Source: Deltaproteobacteria bacterium (GTDB taxonomy: Bacteria > Myxococcota_A > Polyangia > DRWM01 > JAAZOP01). From it: a DNA stretch of 64,000 nt. The notes beneath the pieces were generated by a model, which was given only the letters and a program-made list of their open reading frames with translations, was not told where the DNA came from and searched no databases. Of the stretch, positions 44,032 to 51,610 are shown piece after piece. Each line of letters starts with the position of its first letter. Position 1 is the stretch's first letter. The stretch lies in NCBI GenBank assembly GCA_016218815.1, contig JACRCX010000107.1, forward strand, positions 49,841 to 113,840, given 5' to 3'. The position numbers and the translations under genes are program-made.

Positions 44032-45110
44032 CGGGACGGGCTGCCGGCTCGAGCCGTCCTGCCCTCGCGGCGTTCCTGGGCGCGGGATTCACCCTCTGCG
44101 CTTCCGCCGCAGCCGGGGCGCAGGAGGGGATCCCCGAGGTCGCCGGGCCGGCGGCGGATGGCCCTGCAGCGTCGGCCGGCGGCGCTTCGGGCGCGCTCGA
44201 CGTTGCCGCAGCGGCGGACCGGGAGATGGCCTGGGAAATCGACGGAGAAGGCCGGACCTTCCGCGTCGGATTCGATCCGGGGAGCCGCTGGCTGCTGGGC
44301 GCGGGCTGGGCCCTGGGAATGTCGCCGGACGGCGATTGGGCGGGCGTCGCGGCGGGACAGGTCGAGACGGGCCTGCTCCTCCGCCACGTCCTCGTGGACC
44401 TCGAGGAGGAGACGGCGTGGAAGCTCTACCACGAGGTCTTGCGGGGCCGCCTGTGGCTCGGCGACCTGGGCGCCGCCCCCGTCCCGCGGCTCGACGCGAC
44501 GCTGTACCGCGGTGCGTACCTCCGGTGGCAGCGGGACGGGTTCATCACCTTGCCGACGAGCCCGCCACGGCGGCTGCAGTTCCCGCTCAACATCGGCCTG
44601 GACGTCGTCGTCGGCCGGTTCGAGACGACGGCGCCGGCGACGGGGCTGGCAGCGCGGTTGGAGCTGCTCCGAGCGCACTTCCTCCTCGACGCCTGGCGCT
44701 CGCAGGTGCCTGGGCTCTACGCCCAGTTCGGCCTGGGCCTCGGATACGATCTCTGGCTCGACGGCAGATTCGGCGCCGGCGGAGAACTCGGCGTCGAGCA
44801 CCTCGTATCTCCCGGAAGCGACTTCACGGCGGCGGTGCGTTGGGAGACGGTCGACGGCCGCCACGTGGTCGAGGCGGCGGGCGACTGCGGGGCGTGGTGG
44901 TCGGACCGGCGCGGCTGGGGCGTGCGCGCGGGAGCGTCGGCGACGTACGAGGTCATCTGGCTGGCGATCAACGACCAGCCGCTGTCGGCCTACGTCGAGG
45001 CGGCGTACCGCTACGAACAGCTCCTGCCCGACCCGTCGACCGAGCACGAGCTTCGCGCCACGCTCGGCCTGCGCCTTGGCATCCCCTTGACCGGGCGCGA
45101 GCCGGAGTAG
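44028..45110 (+). CDS. Secreted protein, paralogue 2 of a tandem pair
   Basis: A 360-residue protein starting at TTG, overlapping the upstream stop as TTGA. The signal peptide is LAAFLGAGFTLCASAAAGAQE. LYRGAYLRWQRDG and EVIWLAINDQPLSAYV match its upstream paralogue (LYRRVYLGT, EVIFLAINDQPL), so the two arose by tandem duplication. The remainder alternates charged and hydrophobic residues, as in an outer-membrane barrel. No family recognised. It is convergent with the creatininase-like gene, 8 bp away. Confidence 0.72.
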   Translation: MTGRAAGSSRPALAAFLGAGFTLCASAAAGAQEGIPEVAGPAADGPAASAGGASGALDVAAAADREMAWEIDGEGRTFRVGFDPGSRWLLGAGWALGMSPDGDWAGVAAGQVETGLLLRHVLVDLEEETAWKLYHEVLRGRLWLGDLGAAPVPRLDATLYRGAYLRWQRDGFITLPTSPPRRLQFPLNIGLDVVVGRFETTAPATGLAARLELLRAHFLLDAWRSQVPGLYAQFGLGLGYDLWLDGRFGAGGELGVEHLVSPGSDFTAAVRWETVDGRHVVEAAGDCGAWWSDRRGWGVRAGASATYEVIWLAINDQPLSAYVEAAYRYEQLLPDPSTEHELRATLGLRLGIPLTGREPE

Positions 45111-45118
45111 ACGGACGC

Positions 45119-46069
45119 TCAGGCCAACCGACCGCCCAGGCTGAGGCGGGCTGCCGTGCGGACGAGCCACTCGCCGTCGGGCACGCGGCCGAGGAAAGCG
45201 GCGTCGGCAGCCTCGAGAAAACCGCGCTCGATGTACTGCGCGAGCAGGCCGCCGGCGCGGGCGTTCGCGGCGGCCGGAACGCCGGAGTAGCCCGGGAACG
45301 GCCGCAGACCGAACCAGGACGCAGCGCGGGCGGCGGCCGCGAGCGCGATCGACTCCTGGGTCCGCCCCAGGCAGCGGGCCAGGGCCGCTACGGCCATGCG
45401 GGCGGGCTCGGGCTCGACCCGCGGGCAGGGCGCGACGCGGTCGAAGTCGTCGGCCACGGCCTCCGGCACGTAGTGCAGGGCGACGCTCGTCTCGAGGAAG
45501 CCGGCGTGGAACTCGTAGGGCACGAAGGCTTCCACCTCCCGCCGGACCGCCTCGTCCTCCACCGTGGCGAGCACCGGTGCAAGCAGCCCGGCCGGAGGGT
45601 CGATCAGCCCGGCCAGGAGGAGCGGCATGGGAGAGAACGCCCGCACGCCGGCGTCGCGCAGCAGGTCGACTCCCGCGAGCAACGCGAGGTTGTGGCGCGG
45701 GGCGCCGTGGAACGAGTGCACGACGACGCGCTGGGCGCCCATCGTCGCGAGCTGGCGGCAGACGCCGAGCACCAGTCGACGGAAGTCGTCGAACGAGACC
45801 GGCACCGAGCCCTCGTGCCCCACGGGATCGGCGCCCACGTCGAACTCGGCCCACAGCAGCTCGTCCCACGCCGGCTCCCGCGCGCGCAGGGCCGCGAAGA
45901 ACGCCTCGCCCATGCGGCGCGCGACGAGGCCGTCGGTGCGCGCGGTCAGGTGCGGCCCGTGGTATTCGAGCGGGTTGAAGGAGACGAAGACCGGCAGACC
46001 GGCCGACAGCCGGGCCCGCCGCGGCCCGTCGAGCATGGCGAAGGGGTTGCGTTCGGGGACGTCGCTCAT
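45119..46069 (-). CDS. Creatininase-family amidohydrolase-like protein
   Basis: A 316-residue protein with the family's metal-ligand motifs in degenerate form: EYHGPHLTARTD (cf. EQHGPHLPLxTD), VHSFHGAPRHN (cf. HFNGHGGN) and EFHAGFLETS (cf. DxHAGExETS). Creatininases hydrolyse a cyclic or formamide C-N bond with two divalent metals; relatives include MftE, a peptidase that acts on mycofactocin precursors. The first motif has PLEYHG where the family has GSxEQHG, so activity is not certain. ATG 46069 is the start. It is divergent from the superoxide dismutase gene. Confidence 0.82.
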   Translation of the reverse strand: MSDVPERNPFAMLDGPRRARLSAGLPVFVSFNPLEYHGPHLTARTDGLVARRMGEAFFAALRAREPAWDELLWAEFDVGADPVGHEGSVPVSFDDFRRLVLGVCRQLATMGAQRVVVHSFHGAPRHNLALLAGVDLLRDAGVRAFSPMPLLLAGLIDPPAGLLAPVLATVEDEAVRREVEAFVPYEFHAGFLETSVALHYVPEAVADDFDRVAPCPRVEPEPARMAVAALARCLGRTQESIALAAAARAASWFGLRPFPGYSGVPAAANARAGGLLAQYIERGFLEAADAAFLGRVPDGEWLVRTAARLSLGGRLA

Positions 46070-46194
46070 GCGGGGTACCGTAGCATGCGCGTTGGAGGAA
46101 GAAACGCCAGCCCGCGACGCCTGCCATCCGCGGCGGCGTGGTTATCCTGCCCCACGAGGGTACCGGACGGGTGCGGCACGGAAGGAGGACAACG

Positions 46195-46788
46195 ATGCGA
46201 CACGCGACGTTCGTTCCGGCGATCATGGTCCTGGCGGCGGTGGGGGCGGGATGCGGCTCCGCGACCGCGGGCGGCGCGCAGACCGGCCGGGGAGGTCCGG
46301 CGGCGCAGGAGTCGGGCGCGGCGGAACCGCGCGTGGCGACGGCGGAGCTGGCGGGACCCCCGGGCAGCCCGATCCGGGGCGTGATCACGTTCACCGAGCG
46401 TGGCGGCTCGGTCGCGGTGCACGCCGAGGTCACCGGCGTGCCGGACGCGGGCGAGCACGGATTCCACGTGCACGACGTCGGCGATTGCAGCGCGGCCGAC
46501 TTCTCGTCCGCGGGCGGGCACTTCAACCCGGCCGCGGGGCCCCACGCCGGACCGCACGACGTGCCGCGCCACGCCGGCGATCTGGGCAACCTCACCGTCG
46601 GCGCCGACGGCACGGGCACGCTCGACCTGACCACCGGCCTGCTCACCGTCGCCGACGGACCGGACTCCGTCGTCGGGCGCTCTGTGATCCTCCACGCGGC
46701 CCGTGACGACATGTCCACGCAGCCGACGGGCAATTCGGGCGCGCGCATCGCGTGCGGTGTCGTACGCTCGGCCGGCCGGAATCCTTGA
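46195..46788 (+). CDS. sodC: Cu/Zn superoxide dismutase, lipoprotein
   Basis: A 197-residue SodC. Copper and zinc ligands are visible in HGFHVHDVGDC, GGHFNPAAGPH, and VILHAARDD; the structural disulfide Cys residues are in VGDC and RIACGVV. The signal ends GAGCGS, so the enzyme is lipid-anchored outside the cytoplasm and dismutates periplasmic superoxide. AAGGAGG lies 7 nt before the ATG. Confidence 0.95.
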   Translation: MRHATFVPAIMVLAAVGAGCGSATAGGAQTGRGGPAAQESGAAEPRVATAELAGPPGSPIRGVITFTERGGSVAVHAEVTGVPDAGEHGFHVHDVGDCSAADFSSAGGHFNPAAGPHAGPHDVPRHAGDLGNLTVGADGTGTLDLTTGLLTVADGPDSVVGRSVILHAARDDMSTQPTGNSGARIACGVVRSAGRNP

Positions 46789-46837
46789 CGCGACCGCCCG
46801 ATCCCGGACAATCTCCGGGGCGACGGAGGGATTGACG

Positions 46838-47152
46838 ATGGGCGACTTGACGATCGAACACCGTTTCACCATGCCCAAGGACGACGCACGCGCGCGCCTC
46901 CAGGCCCTGGGCGAGTACCTCCAGAACAAGCACGGTTTATCCGTAAGCTGGTCCGGCGACACGGCGAACGTCTCGGGCCGCTACCTGGTGGTCTCCATCG
47001 AGGGGCGACTCACCGTCTCGGAAGGTGCGGCCCGCTTCGCCGGCAAGGACCCCGGTTTCCTTTGGCGCGGCAAGGCCAAGGACTACCTCGAACACAAGCT
47101 GCGCACGTACCTCGACCCGGGGAAGACGCTCAACGAGCTTCCGCGCCGTTGA
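46838..47152 (+). CDS. Polyhydroxyalkanoic acid system family protein
   Basis: A 104-residue protein whose sequence (DLTIEHRFTMPKDDARARL, VSGRYLVVSIEGRLTV, FLWRGKAKDYLEHKL) fits the small PHA_gran_rgn/TIGR02610 family linked to polyhydroxyalkanoate granule systems. A GGAGGG site precedes the ATG. No PHA synthase lies in the window, so the link to storage polymer is family knowledge only. It ends 4 bp from the convergent DsbA-like gene. Confidence 0.8.
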   Translation: MGDLTIEHRFTMPKDDARARLQALGEYLQNKHGLSVSWSGDTANVSGRYLVVSIEGRLTVSEGAARFAGKDPGFLWRGKAKDYLEHKLRTYLDPGKTLNELPRR

Positions 47153-47156
47153 CGAC

Positions 47157-48011
47157 CTACCGAACCTCGAACTCCTCGTCGACCCGGTCGGCCAGCTCGA
47201 TCTCGGTCAGCTCGCCGAAGTAGCGCTTGCCGTTGACGAAGAACGTCGGCGTGCGGTCGACCCCCAGCTCCTGGCCTTCCAGCTTGTCGGCCTCGATCTC
47301 CTCCGTGGGCGCCTCGTCCGTCAGGGCAGCCCGGTATCGCTCGAGATCCAGGCCCACCGCCCGCGCGACGCCCTCCAGCCCGGAATCCGAAAGGTCCGAG
47401 GCGGCGTAGAGCGCGCGGTGCATCTCCCAGAATCTCCCCTGGGCGGCGGAGGCGAGCGCGGCGAGGGCGGCCGGCACGGCGCGCTCGTGGCTGCGCACCG
47501 GGAACTGCTTGAAGCAGAACCGCAGCGTGTCCGACCGTGCATCGACGACGCGCTCCACGAACGCCTCGGCGCTGCGGCAGTACGGACACTCGTAGTCGCC
47601 GAACTCGACGAGCGTCACGGCGGCGGCTTCGGGTCCGCGGCAGTGCGCCTCGAAGAGGTCGAGCTCCGCCGGACGGGCGGGATGGGCCGAGCGCCTGCGG
47701 TTGGCGACACCCTCCGCGACCTGCGCATCGGTGTCGCCGGCCACGACGCGTCGTGCCAGGTAGCCCGCCAGCCGCCGGGCTGTCGGATCGGCCGGGTCGG
47801 CGGCGAGGCACTCGGTCACCGAGCCGCGGCAGCCGTGGTAGTTGGCCGTCGAGCCGGCGAGCGTCTCGACCCGGGTTCTCTGGTCGGCGCTGAGCGAGCC
47901 GACGTCGAAGCCGACGATGCGGTCCCAGGGGAATCCCTCCGCGCCGGCGGCCGTGGCGCACACCAGCGCCGCCGCCAGCACGATGCGCCACGGCTCAGGC
48001 TCTCGTCGCAT
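47157..48011 (-). CDS. DsbA-like periplasmic thioredoxin-fold protein
   Basis: A 284-residue exported protein with a signal peptide (IVLAAALVCATAAGAEG). A helical N-terminal domain precedes a DsbA-type thioredoxin fold with CPYC in GDYECPYCRSAE and cis-Pro region VDRTPTFFVNGK. It should oxidise or isomerise disulfides in exported proteins. It overlaps the end of the DoxX-like gene by 17 nt and is the last of a three-gene set; the abundance of Cys-rich lipoproteins in this region gives it plausible clients. Confidence 0.88.
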   Translation of the reverse strand: MRREPEPWRIVLAAALVCATAAGAEGFPWDRIVGFDVGSLSADQRTRVETLAGSTANYHGCRGSVTECLAADPADPTARRLAGYLARRVVAGDTDAQVAEGVANRRRSAHPARPAELDLFEAHCRGPEAAAVTLVEFGDYECPYCRSAEAFVERVVDARSDTLRFCFKQFPVRSHERAVPAALAALASAAQGRFWEMHRALYAASDLSDSGLEGVARAVGLDLERYRAALTDEAPTEEIEADKLEGQELGVDRTPTFFVNGKRYFGELTEIELADRVDEEFEVR

Positions 48012-48519
48012 CGGTCCGCCTCCTCGCCCGCCAGCGGCGCCGGAGGCCGTCGAGACCCACGGCGCCGTCGTCGAACAGCATCACGTACGCTCCGCCGGCC
48101 AGGTACGCCACGTCGCGCCACAGGGTGTCGGTCGCAAGCTCCTTCCCCGCCTCCGCAGCCGCGGGCGAGAAGCATCCGCAGCCGAACTCGGCGCGACCGC
48201 GCACGAACACGACGTAGCCGATCGCCGCGATGAACGTGAGCAGCATGCCGTTGACGACGACCGCGGACGCACGCGTCCAGAATCCCAGGAGCAGCGTCAC
48301 CCCCGCCACCAGCTCGATGGCCGGCAGGGTGATCGCCATCAGGTTCACCAGCGAGAGGGGCAACATGTCGTACAGGGCAATGCTCATCGCGAACTCCCGC
48401 GGCTCCGCGATCTTGTACAGACTGGCGTAAACGAAAACTATTCCAAGCGCGGCACGCACCGGGACGCCGACCAGGGAGTGGACGGGCGACCCGGCGAAAC
48501 GGCTCCAACCGCCGCTCAC
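47995..48519 (-). CDS. DoxX/MauE-like membrane protein
   Basis: A 174-residue integral-membrane protein with about four transmembrane segments (ALGIVFVYASLYKI, LMAITLPAIELVAGVTLLLGF, VVVNGMLLTFIAAIGYVVF) and a GCGCF pair of Cys residues that is typical of MauE-like proteins, which pass electrons to thioredoxin-fold partners across the membrane. The GTG start at 48519 overlaps the rhodanese stop (GTGA). A partner role for the adjacent DsbA-like protein is likely. Confidence 0.85.
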   Translation of the reverse strand: MSGGWSRFAGSPVHSLVGVPVRAALGIVFVYASLYKIAEPREFAMSIALYDMLPLSLVNLMAITLPAIELVAGVTLLLGFWTRASAVVVNGMLLTFIAAIGYVVFVRGRAEFGCGCFSPAAAEAGKELATDTLWRDVAYLAGGAYVMLFDDGAVGLDGLRRRWRARRRTDATRA

Positions 48520-49487
48520 GGCGCACCTCCCGCCCCGTCCGGCGAGACCCCGCCGTCGTCGCGCTCTCCCCGCACCTCCCCCGCTTCCCGCTCTTCCCGC
48601 ACTTCCCCCGCCCCCTCCACCGGCCGGCCGGCCGCCTCCCAGGCGTCGAGGCCGCCGTCGATGTAGCGCACGCCAGGCCAGGCGGCGGCGGCGAGGATTT
48701 CGGCCAGGTCCTTGCCCTCCCCGCGCACCGCGGCGCCGTAGACCACGATCGAGGAGCCGGGGATGCCGCGCAGCGGCGCCAGCTTCTCGTCGTCGGCCCC
48801 GCTCAGCATGCGGTACGGGATCGAGATCGCTCCCGGAATGTGCCCCCGGCGCCAGTTCTTGGAGAACCTGGCGTCGACCACGGTGAGGCCTGCGAGATCC
48901 GGCGAGAGGTCGAGCACGGTGGCGGCCGTCGCACCGGCCCGCGGCGCCTCCCATGGCCTCCCGTCCGCCCGCCAAGCCTCGCAACCCCCGGCCAGGTAGC
49001 GCGCCCCGTCGAAGCCGTTCTCCCGGAGCACGGAAGCGAAATCGCGGCCCGAGCCGATGCGCTCGTCGCCGCACACGACGATGCGGCCGCCCGGGACGCC
49101 CCGCAGCGGGCGCAGGTCGGCCTCGAGCGCCGCCTTGAACTTCGCGTCGCCGGTGTGCAGGGCCCGGTGCGGAATCGACAACGCTCCGCGGATGTGCCCG
49201 GCGAGGTACTCGCCCCGGGTCCGGGCATCGATGAAGGTCATCCCCCCGGCGTCGGCCGGAAGGTCGACCAGCGCCACCGCCGCGGCCTCCTTCACGTTCT
49301 CCGGGCACGGCACGAGGATGTCGCCGAGGTAGTCGGTATCGGCGACCAGCGGCAGGCCATCGGGACGGACGAGGTCGGCGGCGACGGCGATGAGCGACGG
49401 GACGACGACGAGCAGCGCGGCCTGCCCGGCGACTCGAGTCAGGCGCCGCTGGCCCCGTTCTCCGCGCATCGCTTCCATCCAGCGCAT
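48516..49487 (-). CDS. Tandem rhodanese-domain exported protein
   Basis: A 323-residue protein with an N-terminal hydrophobic segment (VAGQAALLVVVPSLIAVAA) that exports or anchors it. Two rhodanese domains follow: the first has FIDARTRGEYLAGHI and VVCGDERIGSGR with the catalytic Cys; the second has VVDARFSKNWRRGHI and VVYGAAVRGEGK, where the Cys is Tyr, so it is inactive in sulfur transfer. The ATG at 49487 has AGGAG 8 nt upstream; a TTG at 49493 is less likely. It leads the DoxX-DsbA operon, consistent with periplasmic sulfur or thiol chemistry. Confidence 0.88.
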   Translation of the reverse strand: MRWMEAMRGERGQRRLTRVAGQAALLVVVPSLIAVAADLVRPDGLPLVADTDYLGDILVPCPENVKEAAAVALVDLPADAGGMTFIDARTRGEYLAGHIRGALSIPHRALHTGDAKFKAALEADLRPLRGVPGGRIVVCGDERIGSGRDFASVLRENGFDGARYLAGGCEAWRADGRPWEAPRAGATAATVLDLSPDLAGLTVVDARFSKNWRRGHIPGAISIPYRMLSGADDEKLAPLRGIPGSSIVVYGAAVRGEGKDLAEILAAAAWPGVRYIDGGLDAWEAAGRPVEGAGEVREEREAGEVRGERDDGGVSPDGAGGAP

Positions 49488-49667
49488 CCGCAAGACTCCT
49501 CGCGAGCCGTTCTATCACGAACCCCGGGGGGTGCAACCGCCGGCGGGCACCGGTCATTCCCGCTCCGTCGGCTTCGACTCGGACCCCATGCTGGGAACCG
49601 TGCATCCGCGGATCGAGGCGTACCTGGGCGAGTCGTGCGAGAACGGCGACCCGGTGCGGCGCGGGGG

Positions 49668-49696
49668 TTGACACGGAAGGTCCGGCATCCCCAGGA
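49668..49696 (+). promoter_or_regulatory. Candidate promoter of a lipoprotein gene
   Basis: A perfect TTGACA (49668-49673) precedes the lipoprotein gene at 49726. The facing -10 region (about 49691-49697, CAGGAT) is poor, so the call is weak. Confidence 0.3.
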
Positions 49697-49725
49697 TGCG
49701 GCCCCAGCCGGGGAGGCAGTCGAAC

Positions 49726-50838
49726 ATGAAGTCCATGATGAGTGGGGTGCGGTTGTCGGTGCTGGCGGCCACGGTCCTGGCGGCGGCCGGCTGCAGCGGT
49801 CACGCGCGGACGGTGCTGGACGAGATCCGGGGGGCCGACCCGGCGGGGCTCGCCGGACTGCTGGCCGGCGAGGGCTACTCCGTCGGGGCCCTGCGGACCG
49901 CGGAGCTTCCCGGAGGGGTGCGCGTCGTCGCCGTCACGCCCGAGCCGTCGGACGGCTACACGCCCCAGGTGACCGTCTTCCGTCTGGACAACGACCGACC
50001 GGTCTTCGAGACCGAGGCGGTGTGCGATCCGTTCCAGTGGACGACGCAGATCTCCGGCGACGTGTTCTACGGCCTCGATCCCGCGCCGATCACCTCGATG
50101 GCGTGGGAAGCCTGGGACGGCGGCGAGCGCCGCGACCTCGTCGTGGACATCTCCATGACCGCCCGGAACGACGGCTACGGCGGCACGGCCGCGAAGGCCG
50201 AGATGCGGGCGCGTTGCGCCTTCCGCAGCGTCGACGAACCCGAGGTCGGGGGCGCCATGGTCGCCGTCTTCGGCTGGATCGAGCACGCCACGATGGAGTC
50301 GGACTACGGCGAGATGCGCACCGAGATCCTCGAGGAGCACTCGATGCGGCCCGTCGAGGGCGAGCCCGACCAGTTCGACTTCCAGGTGCTGACCAAGACC
50401 GTCACCTGCAATCCGGACGAGTCCGGGCACCGGCTGTGCATCCCCGAGACCAACGTCAATATCCGCCGCTACGCTCTGGCCGGCGAGGGCATCGATGCCG
50501 TGTACGCGCCGCTCGGTGAGCTGGGCTACATGTACCGCTACGGTCCGCCCCCCTACCAGCCGCTGGGCGTCTACGGCACGCCGGGCGGGACCTACGGCGA
50601 TGACAGCACCGGCACGTACACCGTCCCGGATTACGGCGGCTACACCGCCCCGGACTACAGCGGCTACAGCGACACCGGCATCGGGGTCTACGGCGACGAT
50701 TCCACCGGAACGGACTACGGAGACGAACCCTCCGGAGGCGATTACGGCGACGAATCGACCGGCGAGGACTGCGGCGACGAGTCCGCCGGCCAGCCGCCTT
50801 GCCCGTCGGAAGAGGAAGGCGCCGGCTCCGACGAGTAG
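49726..50838 (+). CDS. Lipoprotein with acidic Gly/Tyr repeat tail
   Basis: A 370-residue lipoprotein (lipobox LAAAGC). The first ~260 residues form an unrecognised domain with three or four Cys residues. The last ~100 residues are low-complexity Tyr/Gly/Asp/Ser/Thr repeats such as VYGDDSTGTDYGDE and DYGDESTGEDCGDES, negatively charged and flexible, as in surface-exposed or calcium-coordinating tails. GGGGAGG precedes the ATG. It is convergent with the HAD gene across two hairpins. Confidence 0.75.
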   Translation: MKSMMSGVRLSVLAATVLAAAGCSGHARTVLDEIRGADPAGLAGLLAGEGYSVGALRTAELPGGVRVVAVTPEPSDGYTPQVTVFRLDNDRPVFETEAVCDPFQWTTQISGDVFYGLDPAPITSMAWEAWDGGERRDLVVDISMTARNDGYGGTAAKAEMRARCAFRSVDEPEVGGAMVAVFGWIEHATMESDYGEMRTEILEEHSMRPVEGEPDQFDFQVLTKTVTCNPDESGHRLCIPETNVNIRRYALAGEGIDAVYAPLGELGYMYRYGPPPYQPLGVYGTPGGTYGDDSTGTYTVPDYGGYTAPDYSGYSDTGIGVYGDDSTGTDYGDEPSGGDYGDESTGEDCGDESAGQPPCPSEEEGAGSDE

Positions 50839-50851
50839 ACTTCGATGGCGT

Positions 50852-50875
50852 CGTTCCGCGCGGTTGCGCGGAACG
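50852..50875. terminator. Bidirectional terminator hairpin
   Basis: A perfect 10-bp stem with a GGTT loop lies 14 bp after the stop of the lipoprotein gene and faces the convergent HAD gene. There is no T tract. Confidence 0.65.
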
Positions 50876-50888
50876 GCCGCCCCTCAGT

Positions 50889-50919
50889 CTGATGTCGTCG
50901 CTGCGCGACGGCATATCAG
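50889..50919. terminator. Second, imperfect hairpin
   Basis: CTGAT (50889-50893) pairs with ATCAG (50915-50919), with an inner GTCGTCGC/GCGACGGC arm and a few bulges. It probably terminates the HAD transcript. Confidence 0.5.
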
Positions 50920-50927
50920 CCGCGAGG

Positions 50928-51593
50928 CTACTCCCCATCCAGCAGGTGCGGAAGGATCGCACGAAGGTCGCCTCCCGGGACGACGACCGAGGCAACCTCG
51001 GACAGGCGCGGGCTCTTGCAGTCGAACGCAACGGAGAATCCGGCGGTGCGGGCCGCGGCCACGTCGTTCTCGTTGTCACCGACGAAGGCGGCGTCGCCCG
51101 TCGCGAGACCTTCGCGCCGGCACAGCTCGATGATGCCGTCCGCCTTGCGATCGACGTCGTACGCGGTCGGCGTCCCGCCCTCGATCAGGCCATCCGCGTC
51201 GAACCCGAGGCGGTTGATCAGCACATGCTCGAAACGTTCGCCCGGCAGCGCGATCTCGAGCAGCAGATCGACGGATCCGGAGAGCACGGCGAGCTTCGCG
51301 CCTCCGCGGCGCAGGGCGTCGAGCGTCTCGCGCGCGCCGGGGACTGTGCGGATCGACGCGAAGAGCGCGCCGATGGCGTCGCGCGTCGCGCCCACGTCCC
51401 GCAGCAGCACGACGTCGTGGTGGAACCAGTCGGCATAGGCGAGGCGGCCTTCGCGGAACGCCTGGCGGGCGTTCTGGCGGGCGACGGAGTCGGTGCGGAA
51501 GTGGCGGTGGAGCGTGGTCCAGACGTAGTCGAGGCCGGTGACGAGGGTTCCGTCGAGGTCGAAGCAGATCAGCGGGTAGCGTGTGCGAGGCAC
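50928..51593 (-). CDS. HAD-family phosphatase (SerB-like)
   Basis: A 221-residue cytoplasmic hydrolase with motif I FDLDGTLV, motif II VLSGSVDLL, and motif III/IV GDNENDVAAA, the pattern of HAD-IB phosphoserine-phosphatase-like enzymes. GTG at 51593 is chosen because it gives a normal N-terminus (PRTRYPLICFDLDGT) just after the upstream stop; the GTG at 51647 would overlap the upstream gene. It probably follows the PilZ gene in one transcript. The substrate is not evident. Confidence 0.88.
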   Translation of the reverse strand: MPRTRYPLICFDLDGTLVTGLDYVWTTLHRHFRTDSVARQNARQAFREGRLAYADWFHHDVVLLRDVGATRDAIGALFASIRTVPGARETLDALRRGGAKLAVLSGSVDLLLEIALPGERFEHVLINRLGFDADGLIEGGTPTAYDVDRKADGIIELCRREGLATGDAAFVGDNENDVAAARTAGFSVAFDCKSPRLSEVASVVVPGGDLRAILPHLLDGE

Positions 51594-51610
51594 TGGTATC
51601 GGGAAGGCTC

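Noticed and set aside
49588..49671. 27-residue plus-strand ORF upstream of a lipoprotein
   Set aside because: Too short, no ribosome site, and it overlaps the likely promoter region.
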